This document shows, piece after piece, positions 42,455 to 53,400 of a stretch of DNA of 64,000 nt (positions within the stretch are counted from its first letter, which is position 1; each line of letters begins with the position of its first letter). The DNA is from Poteriospumella lacustris (taxonomy: Eukaryota; Sar; Chrysophyceae; Chromulinales; Dinobryaceae): contig SMOI01000038.1 in NCBI GenBank assembly GCA_008000375.1, positions 24,371-88,370 of the forward strand, given 5' to 3'. A program made the translations under genes and the position numbers. The notes beneath the pieces are model-generated. The model was not told where the DNA came from and searched no databases. It saw nothing but the letters and a program-made list of their open reading frames with translations.

Positions 42455-43401
42455 AACAAAGGGTAGAGTTGGTGATGATCTCCAGCAATTACATCAGGAT
42501 ATTTTTACAAATGAATGCTCGTGCTGATGATTTAGATTCTGCTGGGGTACAACATGACTCTGACGCTGTTGCCGATCCACTCAGGCTGTAGAGAAGACAA
42601 GACAAGCAAAGACACAGCGTTATATTCTGAACTCTTCAAAGAAAAAAACAGCAAACAAATCACTGAACTTACGTTGAGGTTGGTGGCGAACTTGGCGCGG
42701 AGAACACCGTTGGCACCGTGGGTTCTGGTGACCTTACCCCAAACATATCTGAACTTGCTTCCCTTGACGGCGGTAGGAGCCTTGTAGATGTAAGCAATCT
42801 TCTTTCCGATGTAGAAGTTGCCGCCCTCGACGTCGTTGACACCGTCAACCTTCACAAGAGAGGTGTGATGGTAGGTGTTTCTTCGTCCTCTGTAAATGTG
42901 GAAGCAAAACATTGCAGTTCATGGTGAGCAACCAGACCAGAAAATTTCGAAATCAATTGTGCAAGTGTGCATACCTCTTGAAACCAAGGAAGGTACCCTT
43001 GACGTAAAGTCTTGGCTAAAATAATTCAATTGATTGACAAGAACACAAAGCATGGAATGACGAATTAATTGCTGATCGACTGAAACTTCTCGCACATTTC
43101 TGGCCACTTACCTTGGAAGCGGTTTGAGTCTTCACCATTTTGATACTATTCGATTTGTATGATCCTGATTTGTGTTCCGCAAGAAAACCAACGACTTGCT
43201 AGCCTTGAGTAGCAAATAGCGAAAAAGGACATGCTGAAGAGACTTGGTTTTCGCCGCCCACACACCACCAAGCGATCGAGTGTGTGGGAACAAATCAGTG
43301 TGTCTCGCAGGCGAGCGGTGGGTTTTTTGGTATTGGACCCATGGCCGGAAGGCCGGAAAAGTCGTCACTTGTCAGATGTCGGGTAAGGGACATATTTGTC
43401 G
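42455..43401 (-). repeat. Inverted repeat 1, right arm (947 bp, contains eL33 gene)
   Basis: Mirror of 41048-41994. Beyond 43401 the sequence changes abruptly (ggcatctgac here against the complement of ccatgtggca expected from the left arm). Confidence 0.95.
42532..43138 (-). CDS. RPL35A: Ribosomal protein eL33 (L35Ae), copy 2
   Basis: Exons 43138-43112, 43015-42975, 42889-42673 and 42585-42532, mirror images of copy 1, with the same splice sites and the same 112-residue product. It is convergent with copy 1; the stop codons are 614 bp apart. About 260 bp of shared upstream DNA means both copies probably have the same core promoter. Read-through transcription from either gene would yield antisense RNA to the other. 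Confidence 0.95.
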
Positions 43402-43582
43402 GCATCTGACATGGTGATTCACCGTTTGATTGATCCTTCACAGACGCTGATGAATCGTGCGTCTTATGTATGCGAAAGAGACCTAAGGCAAGCAACGCAC
43501 ATGACAACTTCTGCAAACAAGACAAGCGGAATCAAGGAATTGTATTGCTTCTTCTTTATCTTTTGATAGCAATAAATCGCGG
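43139..43582. other. Divergent upstream region of eL33 copy 2 and the His-rich gene
   Basis: The first 263 bp belong to the repeat arm; the remainder is unique. No separate gene is supported. Confidence 0.45.
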
Positions 43583-46500
43583 ATGTCTGTGCATTTGGTC
43601 AGCACAGATGGAACAAACCATCGCCCTATGTAAGTATCGCTGCAATTCACATCTAATTGCCTCAATATGGTACACTGATGCGACTATTTTGCTAAATCAG
43701 AAATGGAACAAATCAAGTGATATTGCAGGAGGTGCAAGACTTGAAGCAGAAGGTAACCTTCATAAGTGTCTGAGTTTTGTCCATTCGGCGGTTGAGTTTC
43801 AGCGTCTTCGACCTCCTTTCTGTAGATTCAACAATCAGGTCACGTGTCTTTTCTACAAGAACCAGAAAAGAAGTTCTGGCAGGAATTGGTGGATTCTAAC
43901 ATTCGCGCTGGATCCCTGGCATGCCTATGGTGCTTGAAAGCTCAGCTCAATAAGCGTCTTAGTGCTGCTTTCAATAAGTGGAAACTCAATGCAACATTGA
44001 TGGCGATTGAGGAGAAACGGCGCAAAGAAGAAGCGGAACAAAAAAGCAAGCCTCTCCTCGAAGCTATCAGTGTTTTATCAAAGTACACGGATCAAGCGCG
44101 ACAAGAAAGCAGCTTCTTGTCGCGGCTAGCAGATACCCGACCAAAAGCTTTTACAGTTACTACCACCACCAGAATTGGCGGAACCCAAGACCAGCTGCCA
44201 AATGAGTCCACTCCCACACGAAAGCCGACAGCTGTTTCGTACAGCCCTCATAACGAAAGTCTGGATCTCCTACAAGACGAAACGGAGCATTTCGCCAAAT
44301 TGTCTCACGCCTTACTCGACAAGGACACAGATCCGGAGACCAAGCGGAAAGTGTTGAGTAAGTTTATCATAACATGACTCGTTTCTTGCAGGTTTCCTTT
44401 ATGATCAACATTTGTACCTTCATTTGCACAGTGAACATGGCGAAAAACTTTCCGCCTCTGACGGGTAACGCATCGGCACCCACACATCCAACTTCATCAT
44501 CCACCGCCAGCAGTGATTCTCTTCATAAGGCCTCGCTGTTACCACGAGCGGCGATAGATCATTCTTCCCCATCAGCGTTTGAAAAAGAAAGTTGGAATGA
44601 GTACCAGCGGTCACGCTGGAGATCCAGTTTAGACCTGATCGGCAATGATCATCCTTCGTCCAGCCGATATCCCAGCAACGATAGTGTACACTCACGTCAT
44701 AGTCGTCATTCACATTCATCACGACCTCAACTGTCCCTGTCTCCTTCACGAGTGCATCAATCACAAGATGAATTGACTCAATTTCTGCAGTTCCGTCGTG
44801 ATTCGAATGGACAATACGTGAGAGGTTTACTGGTACCATCTCCGGCACGTCCGAGCTCCACACCACCTCACGGTGGTGCAGCATATCCTGCTGCCTCATC
44901 AGACGATCGATTCCATCACGTGCTCTCACAAGCAGCACGCCATCTACACAACGATCCTCGCCATCCTCCCCATCATCATCACCAGCAACAACAACACCAT
45001 CATGGAACACAGTCCAAACCTCGCGATCCTCATCGTCGTAGTGATAGCCCCCATGCCACACATCCTCGAGATTACGCAGAAGACGATGGAGATGGAGGAT
45101 ATCATAGTGATCATCACTCACAATACTCGGCGTATTCCGATATCAAGTAGGTTTTGTCCCGAGTGTGTGTGCTGTGCAGTCGTTCTCACCGTAGATGTTG
45201 TATGCGCGTGCTGTTGCTGATGTGTAGGAGTACCCATTCTTCAGGACGCAGCCGAAGTGCATCACCAAGCGCCATCCCGGGTTATTTACAAGTAACAAGG
45301 TCTTCGTTGAAGAAAACTCGTGCAGCTTCACCTCCGTATCATCACTATCCGGGTCCACATGGAACCTCATCGTCGGTCGCAGGACCACCGCCACCACCTC
45401 CCAGCACTTTTGGACACCAAAGCTATGCACCCAACAACCATCAGCAGCAGCAGTACCCAACTCACCCTCATCATCATCATTCGCAACCGTCTTCACGTAG
45501 TTCTAGCCGTGGACGATCCAATGAGGTGCGGTCGTCGACCTCACGTGCGCCACCTGCGGCGACAGCGGCTGCTCAAACATATGTCAATACGGCACGTAAT
45601 GCGCAGCTGCATCGTCGTCCTGATCCATCGGAGATTGAGCAGCGAAGTAACACGCCGACTCAACGACTCGATCGTCACGATCGCCACATCCAGCCATCGT
45701 CAGCTCGGCAGCCGTCTGACCACCGCCACCTCCATCATCATCACCAACAACAACAGCAGCAGCATCATCATCCGTCGAGACGCCCAGGTCCTGCCACACC
45801 ACCCTCTGAGTCTGCACGAGTCGATGGAACTACGCCGTCGTTCGCATCTCCGCAATTCTATGATGCCTCGCATTATCCACACTTAGACAATTCACCCGTG
45901 ACCAAGGCGGCCTTGGAATCGTCGTCGTTGAATTTCGAAGCGTATCATCGGGGGGTACAGAAAGCACGTTCGTCTTCGCATGAAGGTGAAGGCGATGATC
46001 AAGAGTATCACGGAAAGGATTTGTTGGCGTTATCAACAATGAGTCATGGCGGTGCAGAACCTTCTCATCATCCACCACCATCAGCGCCAGCGCCCGCGCC
46101 ATCTATGTTGTCATCGGTACCACCGGCGGTGGAATCCGACTACGTGGTCGAAGATGTCGATTCTGTCAGTCATTTGAGCCACCGTAGTACTGGCAGCAGT
46201 GCACATAGCCATCACAGTCATCAAAGCGGTGGTGGCAGCCATTACAATGGCAACCTTCACAGCCATCCCAGTGGTGGTCGCCATCACAACAAGAGCCACC
46301 CTGCGGGCCAACTGTCACAACCACCGCCGCCTCCTCCTCCATCGACGTCGTCTGTCGTCACATCGTCGTCATCGTATGAGTCGTATCATCCTCGCACCGA
46401 CAACGATCACAGTGCCTACGATGAGGACCATCGTCGATCGTCTCATGACTCTCGTCGTGACCATCATCACCAACACCAATACCAGCACCCGCACCCACAC

Positions 46501-46848
46501 CCGCACCAGTCTCAACAACATCATCACGAGTACCATCCCGAGGACCCCTATCACGGGCACCCCCACCATTCCCGTCACAACCATGTACCGAGCAGTGGTC
46601 AAAGTGTTGCCAGTCAACACTCGCATTACTCACAGCAGTCGAGACGGAGTCACACCAGTCAACAAAGTCACCATACACAACGTTCGTCTGCCACACAACG
46701 TACGAATCGCTCATCCCAAAGTTATCGTAGCCAAACCAGTCATCATACGGCCGCCACCGGTGGTATGGAACGTGCACAATGGAAGCTACTGTATGGCGAC
46801 TTGCAAGATGTGGGGCGCAGGGACTGGGAATGTTCGTTGCGACGTTAA
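43583..46848 (+). CDS. Coiled-coil protein with very long His/Ser/Gln/Pro-rich region
   Basis: Five exons: 43583-43629, 43701-43752, 43826-44357, 44432-45146 and 45228-46848; GT-AG introns of 70-81 nt, all in phase; 988 residues. The N-terminus (MSVHLVSTDGTNHRPI) leads into a helical region with heptads across the second junction (ILQEVQDLKQK-IQQSG), then FWQELVDSN and a charged helix near EEKRRKEEAEQK. From about 215 on, the chain is low complexity: Ser, His, Gln, Pro and Arg, with many HH and HHH clusters, poly-Q and poly-P runs. The last 25 residues (ERAQWKLLYGDLQ and so on) look ordered. No enzymatic domain is visible. Such chains often form condensates or scaffolds or bind metals; this is inference. 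Tight phase agreement of five exons supports it as a real gene. Confidence 0.78.
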
Positions 46849-47334
46849 TCATGTCACTTGCAACTACTTGATTGTTGTTGTTGTTTGGTATCGTTGGTTG
46901 CTCCAAAAACAATGAAGCTTCATGTACATGTATGTACATATATGAAATCCCATCGGTGTAAGGGGGCGGGGGCTCCGCCACTTGTTTGGGTGGCGGTGCC
47001 CATCGTTTATTGTAAAAAAACGCCCTTCTTCTTTTTCTTCGTTGTGACCTCGTCGTTTTCCCTCCCTCCGTCTTCGCGAGGGAATTTCGGGAAATCAGAG
47101 GAAGACCGACAGTTAGTAGAAAGAAGAAGTGTGCACGTTTCCTGTGTTGCAGTTATGCAGCGAACTAGACACTCACAGATCTCTATACCTCCTCAAAACA
47201 CGTAGAAAAAGAAAAAATCCGGTTGATTGGCGTTGTTTCTTTTCTTTGTCTTTTTGGTTGGCTTTCCGAATACAATTATTTTTGCGCTGTTGTGAGGTTT
47301 ATTGTTTGTAATCTAATCTCTCTGGATAGTTGAT

Positions 47335-47351
47335 TGGGCCTAACAAGGGGA
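47335..47351 (+). repeat. 17-bp direct repeat, copy A
   Basis: tgggcctaacaagggga, identical to 48812-48828, 1,477 bp apart in the same orientation. The pair brackets the gene at 47812-48444. Confidence 0.85.
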
Positions 47352-47387
47352 GTGGTCGGGCACGATGCACACGATGTTGGAAGGTCA

Positions 47388-47423
47388 GGGTCGAGGGTCG
47401 GGCATCGGGCGTCGGGGGTCGGG
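47388..47423 (+). other. G-quadruplex-like cluster of six GGG runs
   Basis: Six runs of three or more G within 36 bp, separated by 2-4 bases (at 47388, 47395, 47400, 47407, 47414 and 47421). This meets the usual four-run, short-loop rule for intramolecular G-quadruplex with spare runs. Confidence 0.75.
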
Positions 47424-47811
47424 CGAGAGCACGCCGCCTTGGTGTTCATTTGTAAGTACGTATGAAAAATGAAGGGTGGCTGTGTGGCGTTGCTGGATGT
47501 GGTTCATTAGTATGAAGAAACGATTTCGTAATACACAATTATCCGACCAAATTCTACTTGCCTAACCCAAGTTTAACCTTGTAAGACATTCGACATACAT
47601 CATCTGAGCATGTCATAAGACACTGCTTGTTGCGATTAGGAAATATAGTACTCTCGGAACATCTCCTTCCGGCTGGCTGATAAACGTTTGTAAATGTGTA
47701 CATTGTTTGTGCATTACTCAGTTTAGTATTTAGTCAAATACAACAGTCCCTTTGGCCCCACTGCGCAAAGGTTGATTCGGCAGTTCGACTCGATCATATT
47801 CTATTTACGCA

Positions 47812-48444
47812 ATGAGATCTCTTGTCAAGTTTGGTTTGAGAAGTCGTTGCAGTTTCATTTCTGCAAGACCATTCTCGAAACAAATTATTATCGACTCGGA
47901 TGTAGAACAATTCGAGTCACCTGCGGCAATGATGTTGTTGCCAGTGGATTATCCTGTGTCATTTAGAGGTGACTCGCCTGGGGGCAAGTTGTATGCTCTT
48001 TCGACAGATTATCATATTGAAGACCAACCAATTCAGCCCGAAGTATTCCTCTTTAAAGGAAATAATTCTCGAAACCGACTCTTTTTTCGAACTTCATTTT
48101 GGTTGTCTGAAACGAAGTTCACCGCGGCTACGTTCCTATTAGACGCCGGTTTCTGCACCCACTTTCAGTTCTCCGATGATCTCTATGATTTGATGGTAAA
48201 ATATAAGAGGGTCGCCCAAGGAGGACCAACAGATTATATGATGGTCAACATACATGGAGTTCAGCATGATTGCTTAGTTCAGAATGACCTTCCTCACATT
48301 CACAAATCTGCAAACGTAATTGGTCTGCCAATGTTCTTTGCTTTGGGCCTCAAGTTTGATGCATTGAATATCGACAACGTGCCGATGGATAAGGAGCGAG
48401 TTGTTCGCAACAATGTGAAATTCGAGCCTTTGAAATTCTTATGA
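47812..48444 (+). CDS. Retropepsin-like protein with mitochondrial-type leader (putative)
   Basis: A single exon of 210 residues. Residues 1-24 (MRSLVKFGLRSRCSFISARP and on) are basic, Ser/Arg-rich and free of acidic residues, like a mitochondrial targeting peptide. The body resembles the single-domain aspartic-protease fold: a strand ending FLLDAGF at D111-A112-G113 where DTG or DSG is expected, a middle segment (YMMVNIHGV), and NVIGLPMFFALGLKFD at 168-183, matching the second-half pattern of clan AA proteases (hydrophobic-hydrophobic-Gly then Leu-rich helix). The catalytic Asp and Gly are kept but Thr/Ser is Ala. It may be a divergent protease or an inactive relative. The assignment is pattern-based. 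A 17-bp direct repeat lies on either side of the gene. Confidence 0.6.
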   Translation: MRSLVKFGLRSRCSFISARPFSKQIIIDSDVEQFESPAAMMLLPVDYPVSFRGDSPGGKLYALSTDYHIEDQPIQPEVFLFKGNNSRNRLFFRTSFWLSETKFTAATFLLDAGFCTHFQFSDDLYDLMVKYKRVAQGGPTDYMMVNIHGVQHDCLVQNDLPHIHKSANVIGLPMFFALGLKFDALNIDNVPMDKERVVRNNVKFEPLKFL

Positions 48445-48811
48445 GGGACTAATATGTAAGCTCTTATTTATTTTACTTGGCTCAAACAGTCAATTGGACA
48501 ATAGTTTCAACAGATATTCGTCAATCTTTTGCAATCAAATAAAGCAGGAAGAAAGGATTCGCGTTAAAAGGCAAAAAGTTGACGCACTACAGGCTAGGCT
48601 GGTGAAGTCTCTGGTTCTCAGATGAGCACCAAAAAGGGATCAAGCCATCTGGACCGTTTAAAACAAGCACTCAACAATACAATTTGAAGCGAAAGGCATG
48701 GGTTGAGAGAAAAACTCTATGCATGAACGCTGTCGATGTTTTAAGTGAAGCTCTCAGTGACACTCGGTATGTGCTACGGTTCTGAAAGTGTCTCTGAGAT
48801 GATTCGTGTAC

Positions 48812-48828
48812 TGGGCCTAACAAGGGGA
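48812..48828 (+). repeat. 17-bp direct repeat, copy B
   Basis: Second copy of tgggcctaacaagggga; it forms the 5' edge of the hairpin at 48816-48904. Confidence 0.85.
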
Positions 48829-48904
48829 AAGCCCCCCAGCGGTATAGCTGGAAGGTCTATACACCTTCAAGCTTTCCGCAGGGGAGGGGCTTCCCCTTGT
48901 AATA
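48816..48904 (+). other. 89-nt imperfect palindrome (foldback or structured RNA)
   Basis: The outer stem pairs 48820-48837 with 48883-48900: 17 base pairs with A48830 and A48885 bulged. A second stem pairs GCGG (48839-48842) with CCGC (48876-48879). An inner stem, AGCT-G-GAAGGT (48846-48856) with ACCTTC-A-AGCT (48863-48873), has 10 pairs around one G-A mismatch and closes a loop of CTATAC. The loop is also complementary to GTATAG at 48842-48847, so a pseudoknot is possible. It could be a pre-miRNA-like or other structured RNA, or the footprint of a small foldback transposon. Confidence 0.65.
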
Positions 48905-49278
48905 GGCATTGATCGTAGTTGAGTGTTGTGTCGTTGGGACGTGTGATGTCGATGGGTATCTGAGTGATCTGGGTACGTTTGTGTTACCCGAGATAAACGC
49001 GGACTTCCGACTTATTGAGTCGAGAGTGGGCAACCCGAGAAAATCCGAGCGAACGAGCGATGCAACGCGGCAGACCAAAGAGAGCCAAAGAGCTCATCGC
49101 AGCAACAACGAAGAAAGGCCTTATGATCTGATGAATCTTTTCCTGGTCTACAGAGACATCTCACACTAGGATTTTATAGAAGCTGTATTCAGAGTGTTTT
49201 CGTCTTCTCTAAATCGTATAGATTTTGCCCTTCAGTTCTTTTCCTTTTGCGAACAGCACCGTACCACAACAATACAAC

Positions 49279-49838
49279 ATGGAGAGAGAAGCTTTTCAAC
49301 GTGAACTGGCTAAGTACAAGGTATTTCCCGTCTCCCATCTCTATCAAGTTCTACTGGTAATACCTCCGTTTCTAATTCTCACCTCGTCCTTCAATAGATT
49401 GTTCGATCAGAAAATTACATCAAGCCCAGAGAGAAGGTACTGCTCTTTCTCTTTTTCATGTTTATCGGTGTCATATTTCATTGCTAATTTTCATTTCCAT
49501 CCAGCGACCTGAAATCAAGCGTATTGAGGCTCGCCCTGTTGTAAGCGAAGGTCCCAAGGTGAAGTTGCACAAGGTTGCTGGTGAATCGGAGTCGCAATCG
49601 TTTTGGGATTTGATCAAAGCGGCTGCCCGTGAATTGCTGACCGAAGAAGAAACAGAACAATTTTTGACGGCCTTGCGACAGGTAACTTCATACTGCATAT
49701 GCTCTCTTGCGGAGCGTCACAGCATAACTGTCTCCCTTTATGTGTGTTTGTGTGCGTGTCTCGCTCCGTTAGAACTACAACGATGTGCCTGAGATGATCA
49801 ACTTGGAAGACTTGAACTTCGCCGCGTCGTTGCTTTAA
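49279..49838 (+). CDS. Small four-exon gene, 107 residues, family unknown
   Basis: Exons 49279-49320, 49398-49436, 49505-49681 and 49773-49838, with GT-AG introns of 77, 68 and 91 nt, all in phase zero. The product begins MEREAFQRELAKYK, continues IVRSENYIKPREK, has a helical central part (FWDLIKAAARELLTEEETEQ) and ends LEDLNFAASLL. All exon ends fall on codon boundaries, and every join keeps a charged, helix-rich composition, which supports the model. I do not recognise the family; the amphipathic helices suggest a small subunit or adaptor. The intron density (three in 107 codons) is high for this window. Confidence 0.72.
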
Positions 49839-50437
49839 ATCGATCTCTCTGGTCCTGAAAAAAAGGGATGTCTTAAATAGTGTTTTCGAGTTGGAGGGGA
49901 GACTGTGGTATTGTGGTAGAGTCTACGTCATTGTTCCGTGAGTTGATTCGAGGCCCGTGTGTTCGGTAAGTCTCAAGCGAGCAGCACGGGATGTGGTGTG
50001 GTCTGCAGTTTGTAGTTCCTTCTCGGTTGTAGTTTACTCAAGCAAAACAAACAAAAACAAAATAAAAATTGAAGCGAATCCAAACCAAATCCCAAATCAA
50101 CTCGAATCAAATCAAAAGCCTAACGACGTAGAAACAACAACAACCAACAACAACAAATCAATGGCAAGGAAAGAAGACACGACGACTGAGGTGTGCGGGG
50201 TACGCTCCCCTACTCGGTCCTATGCGCCGTACATCGATCGGTAACGTCATTTGACGGGGGGGGCGGGAGAGAAGGGGGAAGGAGACGTCCTGCCTGAGGA
50301 GGGAAAGTGAGGTGTGATGTCGGCGCACACTCCCACGGGGTGTTGTGTCCAACAGCAGGCACATCGCGCATTCTATACATGCGAACACACAGTGTGCTTC
50401 CTCTTCCTCCTCTTCTTCTTCTTCTCCGTCTGCTGGT
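49839..50437. other. Convergent 3' flanks
   Basis: Between the 107-residue gene and the armadillo-repeat gene. An A-rich block (50035-50165 on plus) and the C/T-rich stretch near 50400-50435 are the only notable features. Confidence 0.5.
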
Positions 50438-53400
50438 TTACTCGTCGGGAGCAACCAACACATCCTGTGCCATCGTCGCCCATTCCACCACATCCGCCGC
50501 CCCCTGAGGACCCCGGTACTTCTCCACGACGCCTTGGACAATGCCCAAAATCGACTCATCCAACAGCGCCATCTTCAAGCGTTGACTCTTGCACAAGTTG
50601 ACAATCGCACGACACGCCCACAACATCGTCACGGGCGAATCGACATGCCGACGCATCACCATCGGGAAAATGACCGGCAACCCCTCTTGCACAAACCGAG
50701 ACGTGTTCTTCGTCGATTTGGAACTGTTCGTGTTGCCCACCGCTTGCGCCACATTGTTGACAAACTGAGACGCTTGACGGCCAAAGTTACCCAACCCTCG
50801 TCCACCACCGCCACTACCACCGTTGGCCGCGGTGGCGGCCGCTAACGTCGCATCCAAATTGTCCGAACTAGCACTGCTATTCAGGCCCTTCGGCGACGGC
50901 AAATGATGACCCGACGAGGTATTCATATCCCCCTTCGGCAACATTTGATCCAACGCGGCTCCCTTTGCACCAATTTGCACCAAATTGCCCAACGCCCAGA
51001 AGAGATACGCAAACAATTTACTTTCTTGTTCTTTCTCCGATGCCACGGCTTTGCGCTGACGCATGATGTTGATCAACAGCTCACAGGCACCAGCATGGCC
51101 CAGTTTCGCTTGGTTGTTCGGATTGTTCGCGGCCAAATCACCAATGGCTCGGACGGTCCAATACATCAACGTCTTGTCAATCTTCCACCACGAGGCGTTG
51201 ATATGATCCTCGAAATAGATCGTCATGGGCACCAAAATCGACGCGCAACAGTCATTCGCACCCAATTTGTTGCGGTTGGTGATCGATTTATGCGCCAGAA
51301 ACGAAATCGCCCGCACCGCTTCGGTAGAAATGGTCACGTTGCGTTTGTGCGTCGTCAACACATCCGCAATGAAATTGCAGACGGCACCCAACTTCGCTTG
51401 GTTCTTGGGGTGCCCCTCGACCAACGCCGCAATGGCCGCACATCCATATTGCGAGATCAAATCGGTTTCCAATTCGCCATACAACGTCTTGACGACCGAG
51501 GTACAGATATGCGGCAACGCCGTCAGGGCGTCCTTGTTGTCCTCTTGTCCCTCCGCCAAGCCGGTGATCGCGGGTAAGACACCGTAAATCACCGCCGATC
51601 CTTCGTAATACCCCGCCAAGATCTGATCCAACGTTTCAAACAAATGTCCCTGGTGACTCAAGCGGACATTGTTCTCCACATTCGCACGGGCCAAGGCACC
51701 AATGGCAAAGAGTGTCTTCTGGACGACACTGTCGTATTCCGCGTGGTCCGACAACAGCTGCACCAAGAAATCACACATCACGCCGTGCGACAACTTGCCT
51801 CGTTCGGCAAACATCGCAATGGCGGCACAGATCCATTTCAAGGAATTACGACGTTGACGATGCGCTTGCAACGTGGCAAAGAGCAGGTCCCAGTTGTTGT
51901 TGTTTGTGTAGAACGACGCGGCCGGAATCAACGCTGGTCCGGCGGCGGCCGATTTGCCTTCGTCATCGACCACGACGTCGTTGTTCTCTGACGAGGCTTG
52001 ACCCTTGAACGAGGCCAACGACGGCGGGCCCACCGATTTGGTAGATTCGTTGTTGTTGCTATCTTCCTCTTCGTCGGCTGCCGCCGTCGCAGAACCCGTC
52101 AACGGGGTCGGCGTCGTCGGACGCGGAGGTTTGTATTCAATGTTCGCCAACAACCAACCGGAATGTTCCACCACAATCTCCGAATTCACATGCATCCGCA
52201 TGAATTGCAAGACCTGCAGCGGTAAATTGGTACGTCCGACGCGCTTTTGATTGTCACGATGCGACGTCGTCAACCCCCGCAAGGCACGGGTCGCCTGCGC
52301 ACAGACAATGGAGATATGTTGGTGTTGGGGCAACAGACGCGCCAAGGCTTCAATGACCCCCATATCGCCAAACGCGGATTGATTCTTGGCATTGGTCGGG
52401 CCCGTCAACGCCGCCACGGCCGCCGAAGACCATTGACAAAACGGCGCCGAGAACAAATGTTGTTTCAACCCCTGCGCCAAGATCGCACAGACACCCAGAT
52501 CCGCCAACTTGTTCGCATTGTCGCCGTTGTTGTTGCAAAAGCCATAGACCGCCCGACAGACATCCGCACTCAACGCTGCATTGTAAATATGCGATTGCAA
52601 GACATTCACCAAGGTTTCGCCAATACCCACGTTGCGGAAGGTACCCTGATTCGTGATATCTTTGCACAGCTCATAGACCGCTTCACACACCAATTTCACA
52701 ATGGTTTCCGACGAGGCTTGTTGAATCAACGTGTTGTAAATGGCTTGACAAGCACCCGAGGTACCCAATTTCACCCGATTTTGTGGGAAGACGGCAATCG
52801 AGACAATGGCCGCGGTACACCATTCCGCGACGACGGGGTTGCTGTTGTGGTTTTGCAGCACTTTCACCAACGCGGCACAGGATTCCGGATTGTGGAAACG
52901 TTCCTTGTTGGTATCACTCAAACTCAAGCCCACCATCGCCTTGCAACCCCATTCCGCTATCTGCGTATTCTTCTCGCCATGACGCGCCAACACCGCCACC
53001 GTCGTCTCACAGGCACGCGCCACACCCATCAATACCCGGTTTTCATCGGTCGTAGACGCCGTATAAATCATTTGACAACTCCAGTTCGCAACGGATTCAT
53101 TCTTTTCATGCATCCGCATGATCTTGTTGAACATCCGGAAGGTCGGTTCGTTGAACATCTTGTGTTTGATCGCTTCCACCGTCGACAAGGTGATCAACGC
53201 CCGCAACACATCGGCCACCATCGACGCATCCTTCTCATGCTTCGACAACGCCGTCAACAAATGATCCACCACTTTCAAATTGGTGAATTTCGCTTTGTTC
53301 ACTTCCGAATTGGTGCTCAAGACGTCGACCGCCAGGGCCAACTTCGCCACGGTACCCGAGACACCAATGTGGGTGGCCAGTCCTTTCGCAACCAATTCGC

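Larger units (their letters stand above)
46849..47811. other. 963-bp intergenic with pyrimidine-rich 3' flank and G-run cluster
   Basis: The 3' flank of the His-rich gene (T/C-rich, about 46860-47090), then mixed sequence with a 17-bp repeat copy at 47335-47351 and a G-quadruplex-like cluster at 47388-47423. No coding frame is supported. Confidence 0.55.
48445..49278. other. 834-bp intergenic with a long hairpin
   Basis: Contains the imperfect palindrome at 48816-48904 and repeat copy B. A frame at 48909-49169 (86 codons) has no ATG at its start and no recognised domain. No gene is supported. Confidence 0.5.

Noticed and set aside
41048-43401. Retroposed copy as the origin of the second eL33 gene
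   Set aside because: All three introns and about 260 bp of upstream DNA are duplicated, so the copy arose at the DNA level.
48816-48904. Twister-like self-cleaving ribozyme
   Set aside because: Segments resembling twister motifs are present (CCTAAC, GCGG, CAAGC, CCGC, GGAGGG), but the order and pairing do not fit: the conserved UAA would be inside the outer stem, no separate P2 follows it, and extra U residues split CAAGC from CCGC. A covariance search would settle it.
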